64,000 bases of DNA from Devosia beringensis. GTDB taxonomy: Bacteria > Pseudomonadota > Alphaproteobacteria > Rhizobiales > Devosiaceae. The notes beneath the pieces were generated by a model. The model was not told the origin of the DNA. It saw nothing but the letters and a program-made list of their open reading frames with translations, and ran no database searches. A program made the translations under genes and the position numbers. Below, piece by piece: positions 29,365 through 38,190 of the stretch. Numbering within the stretch: the first letter of the stretch is position 1; each line of letters starts with the position of its first letter. The DNA lies in NCBI RefSeq assembly GCF_014926585.1, contig NZ_CP045422.1:3626001-3690000 (forward strand), given 5' to 3'.

Positions 29365-30621
29365 TCAGTCCCAGCGCACCATCAGTTTTTCGAGCCCGTG
29401 GAAGTGGTAGACATCGTTATAGCGCGACGCTTCTGCCAGGCGCAGTTTCGGTAGCCGGCGGAACAGCTCGCTGAAAGCCACCTGCAGCTCGATGCGGGCA
29501 AGCGGCGCGCCGATGCAGAAATGGATGCCGGCGCCGAAGCTGACATTGGCGCCGTCGCCGCGGAACGGGTCGAAGCGGTTGGCATCGGCAAACCGCAGGG
29601 GATCGCGATTGGCCGCGCCCAGCATCAGGCCGACCACATCGCCCTTGCGCAGGCTGATGCCCGCATAGTCGAGGTCGCTCAGCGCATAGCGGGTGAAGAG
29701 GTGCAGTGGCGCGTCAAAGCGCAGGCACTCCTCCACCGTCGCTTCGGTCTGCTCCGGCGTCGAAAAAAGCGTAACCGGATCGATACCGCTTTCGAGGATG
29801 GCTTTGACGCCATTGCCCGTGGTGTGGACGGTGGCCTCGTGCCCGGCATTGAGCAGCAGGATGGCGGTGGACATCACTTCGGCGTCGCTCAGGCGGTCGC
29901 CGCCGCGATCCGAGGTCAGCATATGGCTGAGCAGATCCTCGCGCGGCTGCTTTCGGCGCTCGGCAATGGTGGCCGCCAGGAAATCCATGAAATCCTGGGC
30001 CGCCTGGTTGGCGTCCAGCTCGGTCGCGCGGCTGACGCCGAACATGTACATGGCCACCATGCGGTTGGACCAGGCCAGCAGCTGCGGCGCGCTCTCGGCC
30101 GGCAGGCCGATCATTTCGGCGATGATGATGGCCGGAATCGGCGCGGCAAAGGCCTTGATCAGGTCGACGCACTCCTCGCCCTCGAAGCTGTCGATCATCT
30201 CGTTGGCGAGGCGGATGATGCGCGGGCGCAGCTGCTCGACATGGCGCGAGACGAAAGCCCGGTTCACCAGGGTGCGCAGGCGGGTATGGGCGGGCGGCTC
30301 GAGATTGAGCAGGGAATGCTGCTCGGTCAGGTCAAAGGCGGCCGTATGCGGCTGCGGCGCGGGCATGCCCAGCTCCTCGCGCGTCGCCACATGCAGGATC
30401 TCCCGGCCGAAGCGCTTGTCGCGGAGCAGGGCGCTCACATCCTTGAAGCTGGCAAAGCACCAATGGCCATACTGTTCCCAGAAGAAGACCGGGCTCTCGG
30501 CGTGCAGCCGGTCATAAAAGGCATAGGGGTTCTGGAAGAAGGCGGGGTCGCGCGGATCGGCGCTGGCGCGTCTCTGGCTGGGGACGTCGGTGATCGGCTT
30601 GAGCTGGATGATGGCGGCCAT
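29365..30621 (-). CDS. Cytochrome P450
   Basis: 418-residue soluble bacterial P450. The heme-binding loop is FGAGIHFCIGAPLAR with Cys369. The I-helix oxygen-binding region is NAGHEAT and the K-helix ExxR is EECLRF. No signal peptide or membrane anchor is present. Redox partners (ferredoxin, reductase) are not encoded nearby, so electrons must come from elsewhere. The substrate cannot be told from sequence. The ATG at 30621 gives a complete N-terminus. It converges on nnr with only a 10-bp gap and is divergent from the toxin-antitoxin pair. Confidence 0.93.
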   Translation of the reverse strand: MAAIIQLKPITDVPSQRRASADPRDPAFFQNPYAFYDRLHAESPVFFWEQYGHWCFASFKDVSALLRDKRFGREILHVATREELGMPAPQPHTAAFDLTEQHSLLNLEPPAHTRLRTLVNRAFVSRHVEQLRPRIIRLANEMIDSFEGEECVDLIKAFAAPIPAIIIAEMIGLPAESAPQLLAWSNRMVAMYMFGVSRATELDANQAAQDFMDFLAATIAERRKQPREDLLSHMLTSDRGGDRLSDAEVMSTAILLLNAGHEATVHTTGNGVKAILESGIDPVTLFSTPEQTEATVEECLRFDAPLHLFTRYALSDLDYAGISLRKGDVVGLMLGAANRDPLRFADANRFDPFRGDGANVSFGAGIHFCIGAPLARIELQVAFSELFRRLPKLRLAEASRYNDVYHFHGLEKLMVRWD

Positions 30622-30796
30622 TTTTGCCTTCGGGGATGGTGTCGGGTGACCTTACGGCCTGGCAGCAGGAAGGCAACCGAGGGACGATTTATTCCCCCAG
30701 CGCAATGCGTTATGTTGGGACGGACTGCACCGGCTATCGACGTCCACCATTTTTGTAGCACTTTTATAATTGTCTCATATATTATGTGATACTATA

Positions 30797-31045
30797 ATGA
30801 TCGAGATCATCTGGGATGAACCGAAACGGCGAGCCAATCTGGCCAAGCACGGACTGGACTTCGCGGACCTGGATGAGGATTTTTTCAACGATGCCGTGGT
30901 GGTCACTGCACATTCAGGGCGCCGCATGGCCATTGGGTGGTTCGAGGGTGTGGGGATTGTCGTGATCCACGTTGTCTATGGCTTGGAGGCCATTTCGGTG
31001 ATCTCGATGCGACGGGCCAGTGCGGCGGAAAGGAGTGTCCTATGA
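30797..31045 (+). CDS. brnT: BrnT family toxin (ribonuclease)
   Basis: 82 residues, beginning MIEIIWDEPKRRANLAKHGL, the typical BrnT opening (WDExKxxxNxxKHG). The end VISMRRASAAERSVL is the usual RxA...E C-terminal motif. BrnT proteins are RelE-fold mRNA interferases. The stop overlaps the brnA start by four bases, the classical type II toxin-first layout of BrnTA. The upstream region (30745-30796) is AT-rich compared with its surroundings and holds a possible promoter TTGTAG-N17-CATATA. Confidence 0.9.
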   Translation: MIEIIWDEPKRRANLAKHGLDFADLDEDFFNDAVVVTAHSGRRMAIGWFEGVGIVVIHVVYGLEAISVISMRRASAAERSVL

Positions 31046-31326
31046 GCAGTGATTTCAAACCAGGGCAGGGCTATACGCGCGAAGACTGGGACGCGGTCGA
31101 CAGTCCGGAACTGACGGCCGAAGAACTGGCGACGGCCCGCCCTTTTGCCGCGGTTTTTCCCGAGCTGGCCGAGAACATCCGGCGGTCGCGGGGGCGGCCG
31201 AAAATCGAGGCACCCAAGCAGCAGATCTCCCTGCGGCTCGATTCCGAGGTGATTGAAAAGTTCAAAGCCACAGGAAAAGGTTGGCAATCGCGCATCAATG
31301 ATGTCTTGAAGGCAACCAAACTCTAG
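31042..31326 (+). CDS. brnA: BrnA family antitoxin
   Basis: 94 residues. The C-terminal ribbon-helix-helix part is QISLRLDSEVIEKFKATGKG, followed by WQSRINDVLK, characteristic of BrnA. The N-terminal half (DSPELTAEELATARPF) binds the toxin. It overlaps brnT by ATGA and AGGAG lies 8 bases before its start. BrnA dimers usually repress their own promoter. A small conserved-looking gene follows after 22 bp. Confidence 0.9.
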   Translation: MSSDFKPGQGYTREDWDAVDSPELTAEELATARPFAAVFPELAENIRRSRGRPKIEAPKQQISLRLDSEVIEKFKATGKGWQSRINDVLKATKL

Positions 31327-31348
31327 ACCCGATCCTTTGGAGCCCGAA

Positions 31349-31579
31349 TTGAGCGACCTGACCCTGACCGAAGCCGTCGATGCCATCTACGCGTCGATCA
31401 AGAACAACAACGAAGACATCGACCTGCACATCGCCGCGCTCAAGGCAGCGATGGCGCGCGAAGGCGCCAAGGAAGCCGTGTTCGAGCCGGCCAAGCTGGC
31501 CCAGTCCAACCGGCAGGGTCGCAAGATCATGCAGTCCTATTTCAAGAAGAAGGGCGTCGCCGTTAGCTTCACCGCCTGA
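31349..31579 (+). CDS. Small protein of unknown function downstream of brnA
   Basis: 76 residues from a TTG start at 31349 (GGAG seven bases upstream). Sequence begins with TTG-encoded Met then SDLTLTEAVDAIYASIK, and ends MQSYFKKKGVAVSF. Helical and charged, with no membrane segment or signal. It is on the same strand as brnTA with a short gap, so it may be cotranscribed. It could be an independent housekeeping gene; I do not recognise a family. Confidence 0.6.
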   Translation: MSDLTLTEAVDAIYASIKNNNEDIDLHIAALKAAMAREGAKEAVFEPAKLAQSNRQGRKIMQSYFKKKGVAVSFTA

Positions 31580-31895
31580 GCCTGCGGCCGGCAGCAGCTG
31601 GAGCGCGGCGGAATGCGACGGGGCAGGGCAGGATTGCCGCACTACGGCAGCAACCCGTAATTAACCCCGCGCCGGAAGAATGGCGTCAGTGGCACTCGGC
31701 CTATTGAAGAGCGCTGCAATGCCGCCTATCTGTGCCTCTACCGCGCAGTGATGCGGCTTCGGGTGCAAGCGGCAGCCGGGCTCACTTGAATTGACACGAT
31801 CGCCAGGGCGGGCCTTACTGTTCCAGGCGGCCATCGTGTCCCAACCAACGACAATGCGAACCGGTGCGCGAACCGGCACAGCAAAGGGGCAGTAC
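31580..31895. other. Intergenic region before clpP
   Basis: 316 bases without a supportable gene. A perfect -35 hexamer TTGACA occurs at 31791-31796, but the -10 region 17 bases later is poor (CTTACT), so the clpP promoter is not firmly placed. No heat-shock promoter like that of lon could be found. Confidence 0.4.
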
Positions 31896-32525
31896 ATGCG
31901 GGATCCGCACGATATCTACATGAATACGCTCGTTCCAATGGTGGTGGAGCAATCCAACCGCGGCGAACGCGCCTTCGACATCTATTCGCGCCTGCTGCGC
32001 GAGCGCATCATTTTTGTGACCGGCGTGGTCGAGGACAACATGGCTTCGCTGATCGTGGCGCAGCTGCTGTTTCTCGAATCAGAGAACCCCAAAAAGGAAA
32101 TCGCGCTCTACATCAACTCGCCAGGCGGCGTGGTGACATCGGGCCTGTCGATCTATGACACCATGCAATTCATCCGTCCGGCCGTCGCCACCATGGTGAT
32201 GGGCCAGGCGGCCTCGATGGGCTCGCTGCTGCTGGCAGCCGGCGAAAAGGGCATGCGCACCAGCCTGCCCAATTCGCGCGTCATGGTCCACCAGCCTTCC
32301 GGCGGCTTCCAGGGTCAGGTCACTGACATCATGATTCATGCCAAGGAAGTCGAGGGTTTGAAGCGCCGGCTTAATCAGATCTATGAGAAGCATACCGGCC
32401 GTACCTACGAGGAAATCGAGAACGCTCTCGAGCGCGATCGTTTCCTGTCGCCGGAAGAGGCGATGGCCTTCGGCCTGATCGACAGCGTGCACGACAAGCG
32501 TATCGTGCCGGAGTCACAGGCCTGA
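31896..32525 (+). CDS. clpP: ATP-dependent Clp protease proteolytic subunit
   Basis: 209 residues. The catalytic triad is Ser107 (GQAASMGS), His132 (MVHQPSGG) and Asp181. The ATG at 31896, with AAAGGGGC upstream, is chosen; the frame is open further upstream but homologues begin MRDPxxxYMNxLVPMV. It forms the tetradecameric chamber fed by ClpX, encoded 172 bp downstream. Confidence 0.97.
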   Translation: MRDPHDIYMNTLVPMVVEQSNRGERAFDIYSRLLRERIIFVTGVVEDNMASLIVAQLLFLESENPKKEIALYINSPGGVVTSGLSIYDTMQFIRPAVATMVMGQAASMGSLLLAAGEKGMRTSLPNSRVMVHQPSGGFQGQVTDIMIHAKEVEGLKRRLNQIYEKHTGRTYEEIENALERDRFLSPEEAMAFGLIDSVHDKRIVPESQA

Positions 32526-32697
32526 CCCCGGCTGCGTTAATCACAATGCTGCTGCGCCGTGGACTGTGATCCATGCGCGATTGCACCAAGCCGGATCGGT
32601 CTTTAGGATCGGTTCGGCTTAGACTTTCTTTAGGCTCAGGCTTTACCTTCACGGGAATGCCTGGTTTTGGGGGCGCTCTGCCTCCGGGAGTGACGAG

Positions 32698-33975
32698 ATG
32701 TCCAAAGAGACAACGAACGGCGAAACCTCCAAGAACACGCTTTATTGCTCGTTCTGCGGGAAATCCCAGCACGAGGTTCGCAAGCTGATCGCCGGTCCGA
32801 CCGTATTCATCTGTGATGAATGCGTCGAGCTGTGCATGGACATCATCCGCGAAGAGAACAAGACCTCCATGGTCAAGTCCTCCGAGGGCGTGCCGACCCC
32901 GGCAGATATCTGCAAGGTGCTCGACGATTACGTCATCGGCCAGTATCGCGCCAAGCGCGTGCTCTCCGTGGCTGTCCACAACCACTACAAGCGCCTGCAC
33001 CACGCCTCCAAGAACCAGGACGTGGAACTGAGCAAGTCCAACATCCTGCTGATCGGGCCGACCGGTTCGGGCAAGACGCTGCTGGCCCAGACGCTGGCCC
33101 GTATCCTGGATGTGCCCTTCACCATGGCTGATGCCACCACGCTGACCGAAGCCGGCTATGTCGGCGAGGACGTGGAAAACATCATCCTCAAGCTGCTGCA
33201 GGCCGCCGACTACAATGTCGAAAAGGCCCAGCGCGGCATCGTCTATATCGACGAAGTCGACAAGATCTCCCGCAAGTCGGACAATCCCTCGATCACCCGC
33301 GACGTGTCGGGCGAAGGCGTGCAGCAGGCTTTGCTCAAGATCATGGAAGGTACCGTTGCCTCGGTGCCGCCCCAGGGTGGCCGCAAGCATCCGCAGCAGG
33401 AATTCCTGCAGGTGGATACGACCAATATCCTGTTCATCTGCGGCGGCGCCTTCTCGGGCCTCGAAAAGATCATTTCGGCCCGCGGCGAAGGCTCGGGCAT
33501 CGGCTTCTCGGCCGTGGTCAAGGATCCCAATGATCGTCGCGTCGGGGCAATCCTGGCCGATGTGGCGCCGGAAGATCTGGTGCGTTTCGGGCTGATCCCC
33601 GAATTCATCGGCCGTCTGCCGGTGCTGGCAACGCTCGAAGACCTCGACATTGCCGCCCTGATCGAGATCCTGACCTCGCCCAAGAACGCGCTGGTGCGCC
33701 AGTACCAGCGGCTGTTCCAGATGGAAGACGTGGAACTGACCTTCAAGGAAGAGGCCCTCAAGGCCATCGCCGAGAAGGCCATCGAGCGCAAGACCGGCGC
33801 GCGCGGCCTGCGCTCGATCATGGAAGGCATCCTGCTCGACACCATGTACGATCTGCCTTCGCTCGAAGGCGTCGAAGAAGTGGTGATCTCAGCCGAAGTG
33901 GTGAATGGCAAGGACGTGCGTCCGCTCTACATCTATTCGGAACGCAAGAAGGACGACGCGCCCGCAACGGCGTAG
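32698..33975 (+). CDS. clpX: ClpX, ATPase subunit of ClpXP
   Basis: 425 residues. An N-terminal C4 zinc finger (Cys17, 20, 39, 42) selects substrates and adaptors. The AAA+ domain has Walker A GPTGSGKT (120-127), Walker [10 protein letters not shown], and sensor region [10 protein letters not shown]. The GYVGEDVEN segment is the pore loop and the IGF loop for ClpP docking lies near 268. ATG at 32698 after GGGAGTGACGAG. In this order of bacteria lon commonly follows directly; here 4 kb of other genes intervene. Confidence 0.98.
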   Translation: MSKETTNGETSKNTLYCSFCGKSQHEVRKLIAGPTVFICDECVELCMDIIREENKTSMVKSSEGVPTPADICKVLDDYVIGQYRAKRVLSVAVHNHYKRLHHASKNQDVELSKSNILLIGPTGSGKTLLAQTLARILDVPFTMADATTLTEAGYVGEDVENIILKLLQAADYNVEKAQRGIVYIDEVDKISRKSDNPSITRDVSGEGVQQALLKIMEGTVASVPPQGGRKHPQQEFLQVDTTNILFICGGAFSGLEKIISARGEGSGIGFSAVVKDPNDRRVGAILADVAPEDLVRFGLIPEFIGRLPVLATLEDLDIAALIEILTSPKNALVRQYQRLFQMEDVELTFKEEALKAIAEKAIERKTGARGLRSIMEGILLDTMYDLPSLEGVEEVVISAEVVNGKDVRPLYIYSERKKDDAPATA

Positions 33976-33996
33976 TTCTTTTGCCAAGATGAATCG

Positions 33997-34030
33997 AAAA
34001 CGCCGGGCCCTAGGGTCCGGCGTTTCTTTT
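33997..34030 (+). terminator. Intrinsic terminator of clpX
   Basis: Hairpin built on CGCCGG (34001-34006) and CCGGCG (34017-34022) with an inner GCCC/GGGT extension, followed by TTTCTTTT. Confidence 0.8.
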
Positions 34031-34096
34031 ATCGCGGGTGTCGGGTGTGTCGCTGATGGTTCGTCGTGTTGATGATGAACAAGGAGCGCGCAGGCG

Positions 34097-34504
34097 ATGA
34101 CATCTGAACCCATCGACAAGCCGACAACAATCAACGCCTACAATGCCATCCAGTCGCCGCCCGATCGTGCGATTTGCGACCGGCTCCGGCAGATCATCGA
34201 TGTCGCCCTGCCGGAGGCTGAGAGCAAGATCTGGCACGCCCATCCGGTCTGGTTTCTCGCCGATAATCCGGTCGTCGGCTACAGCAAGCTCAAGGGCAGC
34301 GTCCAGCTGTTGTTCTGGAGCGGGCAATCCTTTGCGGTGGAGGGGCTTGCGCCGGAGGGCAGCCTCAAGGCGGCCGAGAAGCGCTATACCGACCTGGGCC
34401 AGCTTGATGTCGAGCAGGTGAACGCCTGGCTCGGGCAAGCCAGGTCGATCCAGTGGGATTACAGGAACCTCATGAAGAAGCGGCGGCTTGACCGCATCAG
34501 CTAA
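34097..34504 (+). CDS. DUF1801 (YdhG-like) domain protein
   Basis: 135 residues with the DUF1801 core: INAYNAIQSPPDRAICDRLR, then ESKIWHAHPVWFL and VQLLFWSGQSF. These small cytoplasmic alpha/beta proteins have no agreed function; some are linked to iron or stress. AAGGAG precedes the ATG at 34097. Convergent with the citrate-synthase paralogue, leaving three bases between stops. First gene of the segment separating clpX and lon. Confidence 0.85.
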   Translation: MTSEPIDKPTTINAYNAIQSPPDRAICDRLRQIIDVALPEAESKIWHAHPVWFLADNPVVGYSKLKGSVQLLFWSGQSFAVEGLAPEGSLKAAEKRYTDLGQLDVEQVNAWLGQARSIQWDYRNLMKKRRLDRIS

Positions 34505-34507
34505 CAG

Positions 34508-35590
34508 TCAGGCGGCTTCCCGCGGCTTGGGTCCGACATAGACCGAGAGCGGCCGGATCAGTCGACCGGTCTCGGCCTGTTCGCGGGCATGGGCGAGCCA
34601 GCCGCCGACCCGGCCCATGGCAAAGACGCCGGTAAACGCCTCACGCGGAAAGCCAAGCGCCTCGAGCAGCAGGGCGGTATAGAATTCCACATTGGTGTCG
34701 AGCGGACGATCGGGCTTTTTGGCCTTGAGCTGGGCCAGAGCCGTGCCCTCGAGCGCCTCGGCCAAAGCCAGCCGCGCCGGATCGATGGCGCCGGCCCCGG
34801 CCAGCAGGCGGACGGCGGCCTTGAGCGCATCGGCGCGCGGATCGCGCACGCGGTAGATGCGGTGGCCAAAGCCCATCAGCCGTTCGCCGCGCGCCAATTC
34901 GGCTTCAATCCAGGCCGGCGCCTGCTCGGGTGATCCAGCGGCGTCGAGCATGTCGAGCACCGGGCCGGGGGCGCCGCCATGCAGCGGCCCCTTGAGGGCG
35001 CTGAGCGCGGCCAGCACTGATGAGGTCAGCCCGGCCTTGGTCGAGGCGACCACCCTTGCGGCAAAGGTCGAGGCATTGAGGCCATGGTCGGCGACCGTGA
35101 CCAGATAGCGGTCGAGCGCGGCGGCCTGCTGACTTGTCGGCGCGGTGCCGGTCAGCATGGCCAGGATATCGGCAGCGTGGCCGCGCGCCGGGTCGGGGGC
35201 GACGGCGGGCTTGCCGGCCTTGAGCCGCAGCATGGCCGGGATGAAGACGGCCGGGGCGGCAACGAGGTTCAGAGCGCTCGTCAGGTCGTCGCCGTCCTCG
35301 GTCCGGGCCAGCAAAGCGCGCATGGCGTCGACCGGCGGCAGGGCGATGAGGGCTTCGTCGGCGCTGGCGACATGGGCGAAGATGCAGACCCGGGCGGCGC
35401 CCAGCTGCGCCGGCAAATCGGCTGGTAGCGGGAAGAAACCGGCAAACAGCAGGGCCAGTAAATCCTCATAGCTGCTGGTGGCCACCAGGTCGTCGAGCGA
35501 GACGCCGCGCACGATCAGCCGGCCATTGGCGCCATCCACATCAGACAAAATGGTCTGCGCGGCGACGACGTCTTCAAGTCCGGTGTTCAT
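34508..35590 (-). CDS. Citrate synthase family protein, compact form
   Basis: 360 residues, shorter than GltA (about 430). The oxaloacetate-site histidines are His204 (KGPLHGGAP) and His243 (GFGHRIY). At the place of the catalytic aspartate of the NVDFY motif stands Glu302 (NVEFYTA). DHGLNAST is intact. Possible activities are citrate, 2-methylcitrate or a related Claisen condensation; the Asp to Glu change makes an ordinary citrate synthase less certain. It is divergent from a second paralogue that carries a helix-turn-helix domain, with an 83-bp shared control region. Confidence 0.85.
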   Translation of the reverse strand: MNTGLEDVVAAQTILSDVDGANGRLIVRGVSLDDLVATSSYEDLLALLFAGFFPLPADLPAQLGAARVCIFAHVASADEALIALPPVDAMRALLARTEDGDDLTSALNLVAAPAVFIPAMLRLKAGKPAVAPDPARGHAADILAMLTGTAPTSQQAAALDRYLVTVADHGLNASTFAARVVASTKAGLTSSVLAALSALKGPLHGGAPGPVLDMLDAAGSPEQAPAWIEAELARGERLMGFGHRIYRVRDPRADALKAAVRLLAGAGAIDPARLALAEALEGTALAQLKAKKPDRPLDTNVEFYTALLLEALGFPREAFTGVFAMGRVGGWLAHAREQAETGRLIRPLSVYVGPKPREAA

Positions 35591-35634
35591 CTTGTTCTCC
35601 TATGGTTGTTGCCCGCCAAATTAGGAAAGTTTAA

Positions 35635-35646
35635 ATTGACGTCAAT
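35635..35646. promoter_or_regulatory. Palindromic operator between the two citrate-synthase genes
   Basis: ATTGACGTCAAT is a perfect 12-bp palindrome. On the minus strand it overlaps a promoter TTGACG-N16-TAATTT for the compact synthase. A second imperfect palindrome ATTG-gat-CAAT lies just downstream (35654-35664). The neighbouring HTH-synthase fusion is the obvious candidate to bind here, but this is inference. Confidence 0.5.
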
Positions 35647-35673
35647 CTTGACCGATTGGATCAATGTGAAGCG

Positions 35674-36807
35674 ATGGACTGGCTGAATGCGAATGAAGCG
35701 CTGACGCTGCTGGGGACGCGACCGCAGACCCTTTATGCCAATGTCAGCCGGGGCCGCATCAAGGCGATGCGCGACCCCAAGGACAGCCGCAAGAGCCTCT
35801 ATCGTGGCGAGGACGTGCGCAAGCTGGCCAAAAGGGCGGCCGGGCGGCGGCGTCAGGAAACCGTGGCCGCCGAGGCCATCCGCTATGGCGAGCCGGTGAT
35901 GCCATCGAGCCTGTCCACCATCGAGAACGGGCGGCTGCTCTATCGCGGCCGCGACGCCGTGGTGCTGTCGGAAAAGGCGACGCTGGAAGACATTGCCGTG
36001 CTGCTCTGGGAGGCGGCGCCGTTCCAGCTGCCGGCGCGCTCGCGCGCCACCACGCCGTCGCTGCAGGCGGCCTTCGTGGCCCTGGCCGAGCGCGCCGCCC
36101 AGGATGCGCCCAGCATTGGCCGCTCGGAACTGATCCTGCGGCTCGAGGCGATTTCGGTGCTGGGCACGCTGGCCAGCAGCCTGGTCGGCGGCCGATCGGC
36201 AACCGATCCGTTACACGTGGCGCTGGCCGTGGCCTGGGACCGGGCCGGGGCGGCCGACATCATCCGGCGGGCGCTGGTCTTGCTGGCCGACCACGAGCTC
36301 AATGCGTCAACCTTTGCCACCCGCGTGACGATTTCCACCGGCGCGGCCCTGTCGGCTGGGGTGCTGGCCGGCATGGCGGCGCTGAGCGGGCCGCTGCATG
36401 GCGGCGCGGCCGTGGCGGCGCAGGCTTTGGCCGGGCAGGCGCGCACCATGGGCGCCGAGGCGGCGGTGCTGGCACGGCTGGGGCAGGGCATGCCCGTGCC
36501 CGCATTCGGGCATCCGCTCTATCCTGATGGCGACATCCGGGCGGCGGCCCTCTTCGGTCAGTTCACCCCGCCCGAGCATTATGCGGCGCTGCATGCGGCG
36601 GCCTATCGCGTCACCGGCGAGCGGGCCAATATCGATTTCGCGCTGGCGGCGCTGACCGAGGCCTATGACCTGCCGCATGAGGCGCCAATGGTGCTGTTCA
36701 TGCTGGCGCGCTGCGTCGGCTGGCTGGCGCATGGGCTCGAGCAGGCCCAGCAGGGCCAGCTGATCCGCCCGCGGGCGCATTATGTCGGCGCCGGGGTCGA
36801 GCGCTAG
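35674..36807 (+). CDS. Helix-turn-helix / citrate synthase fusion protein
   Basis: 377 residues. The first ~55 form an excisionase/MerR-like winged HTH (MDWLNANEALTLLGTRPQTL, then RGRIKAMRD and KSLYRGEDVRKL). The rest is a citrate-synthase domain with His242 (GPLHGGAA), His280 (AFGHPLY) and Asp321 (ANIDF), so the catalytic triad is present. The arginine after GH is replaced by Pro. The ATG at 35674 is preferred; a TTG six codons upstream is in frame. The fusion suggests a metabolite-sensing regulator or an enzyme with autoregulation. Convergent with arginase. Confidence 0.85.
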   Translation: MDWLNANEALTLLGTRPQTLYANVSRGRIKAMRDPKDSRKSLYRGEDVRKLAKRAAGRRRQETVAAEAIRYGEPVMPSSLSTIENGRLLYRGRDAVVLSEKATLEDIAVLLWEAAPFQLPARSRATTPSLQAAFVALAERAAQDAPSIGRSELILRLEAISVLGTLASSLVGGRSATDPLHVALAVAWDRAGAADIIRRALVLLADHELNASTFATRVTISTGAALSAGVLAGMAALSGPLHGGAAVAAQALAGQARTMGAEAAVLARLGQGMPVPAFGHPLYPDGDIRAAALFGQFTPPEHYAALHAAAYRVTGERANIDFALAALTEAYDLPHEAPMVLFMLARCVGWLAHGLEQAQQGQLIRPRAHYVGAGVER

Positions 36808-36809
36808 AG

Positions 36810-37784
36810 CTAGATGCCCTGCACGCTGGTCTCGACGCCCATGCGCAGGCTCTGGCGCGGCATGATCTGCCGGCCGAAGAGGCTTGCCGCCAGGTCGACC
36901 AGCAGGCGGGCGCTCATGCCGGCCTGATCGAGATAGGGGTTGAGCTCGACGATGTCGAGCGAGCCCATGGTGCCGCTGTCATGGATCATTTCCATCACCA
37001 GATGCGCCTCGCGAAAGCTCAGGCCACCGGCCACCGGTGTGCCGGCGCCCGGCGCGATGGCGGGGTCGACCACGTCGACATCCAGGCTGACATGCAGATG
37101 GCCATTTGATGCCTCGACGCGAGCCAGCACTTCGCGCATCAGGGCGACGACGCCGGTCTCGTCGATCTGGCGCATGTCGATGACATTGACGCCGCGATCC
37201 TCGAGCAGCTGCCGCTCGGGGCGGTCGATGGAGCGGGCGCCGAATACCGTCACCTGGCGCGGATCGACGGCGCCGCGCCACGGACCGTCAAAGGCGGGGC
37301 CGAAATCGGGTTCGCCGCAGAGCAAAGCCAGCGGCATGCCGTGCACATTGCCCGTCTCGGAGCTGGCCGGTGTGTTGAAATCGCCATGCGCGTCGACCCA
37401 GAGCACGAAGAGCGGCCTGCCGATCGCCGCGCAGTGCTGCGCCACGCCGGCAAGGGTGCCCATGGACAGACTGTGGTCGCCACCGAGAAACACCGGCAGG
37501 CGACCCTCCTGGAGCGTTGCGCGGGCCTGCTGGCTGCTGCTGGTCGCCAGGGCCAGTACCGTGGCTTGGCGATGGGCGGCAGACTGCCAGGGCAGGGCGT
37601 GGTCGGCCAGGGCGGGCGCCGGGATATCGCCGCGATCGTCCACGGCATGGCCAAGGTCACCCAGCACCTGGGCGAGGCCGGCAATGCGCAGGGCTTCGGG
37701 GCCCATGACGCAGCCGCGCCGCGAGGCGCCGGCGTCGCAGGCAATACCGAACAGATCGATGGCGATGGCGGTCGGCTCGGGCAT
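36810..37784 (-). CDS. rocF: Arginase
   Basis: 324 residues; hydrolyses arginine to ornithine and urea. Manganese motifs GGDHSLSMG, WVDAHGDFNTP and SLDVDVVDP are all intact, as is the substrate loop ETGNVHGMP. The ATG at 37784, preceded by AGGAA, gives MPEPTAIAIDLFGI; an upstream in-frame start at 37814 is less likely. Ureohydrolase motifs separate it from agmatinase by the ETGNVHG loop. It stands alone between the citrate-synthase fusion and lon. Confidence 0.93.
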   Translation of the reverse strand: MPEPTAIAIDLFGIACDAGASRRGCVMGPEALRIAGLAQVLGDLGHAVDDRGDIPAPALADHALPWQSAAHRQATVLALATSSSQQARATLQEGRLPVFLGGDHSLSMGTLAGVAQHCAAIGRPLFVLWVDAHGDFNTPASSETGNVHGMPLALLCGEPDFGPAFDGPWRGAVDPRQVTVFGARSIDRPERQLLEDRGVNVIDMRQIDETGVVALMREVLARVEASNGHLHVSLDVDVVDPAIAPGAGTPVAGGLSFREAHLVMEMIHDSGTMGSLDIVELNPYLDQAGMSARLLVDLAASLFGRQIMPRQSLRMGVETSVQGI

Positions 37785-38069
37785 GAAGGTTCCTGTCTGG
37801 CCGCAACTGGCCATGCGCCACTATGCCGGAGAGGGCGGCGGCAGGGCCAGCGGTTTGGTCCGGTTATCCGCACCCTGGTGGATTGGCGCACCCCGTCGTG
37901 CCCGCCCCTGGCCGGCAGACCTGTCACACCCCATTTAGCTGTGGATGGAACGGGGCCTCCTGGCGCGGTCCGCATCCGTCCTGCAGCCAAGGCACACCGC
38001 TGTTTCCGGGGCCAGACGCATATCTTGTGTGCACGCTTGCGTTAACCGTCACTTTTGTGGGCATGTTGA

Positions 38070-38098
38070 CTTGCAGCGCGCGCAGATGGCCCTATTTA
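38070..38098 (+). promoter_or_regulatory. Heat-shock (RpoH) promoter of lon
   Basis: CTTG, 17-base spacer, CCTATTTA matches the alphaproteobacterial RpoH consensus CTTG-N17-CYTATNT. It is 93 bp before the lon start, within the 406-bp gap after arginase; the rest of that gap shows no gene. Confidence 0.6.
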
Positions 38099-38190
38099 TT
38101 AACCGGAATCAGCCCATTCTTCATGTTTGGAGCTGTCTACTAAGGGCGCGCACCTCTCCCTCCTCCCGCGCGCCCCGGAAAGGATACGAG

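Noticed and set aside
31785..31820. CTTGAA as an RpoH -35 element before clpP
   Set aside because: The region 17 bases downstream is GGGCGGG and does not resemble a -10 element.
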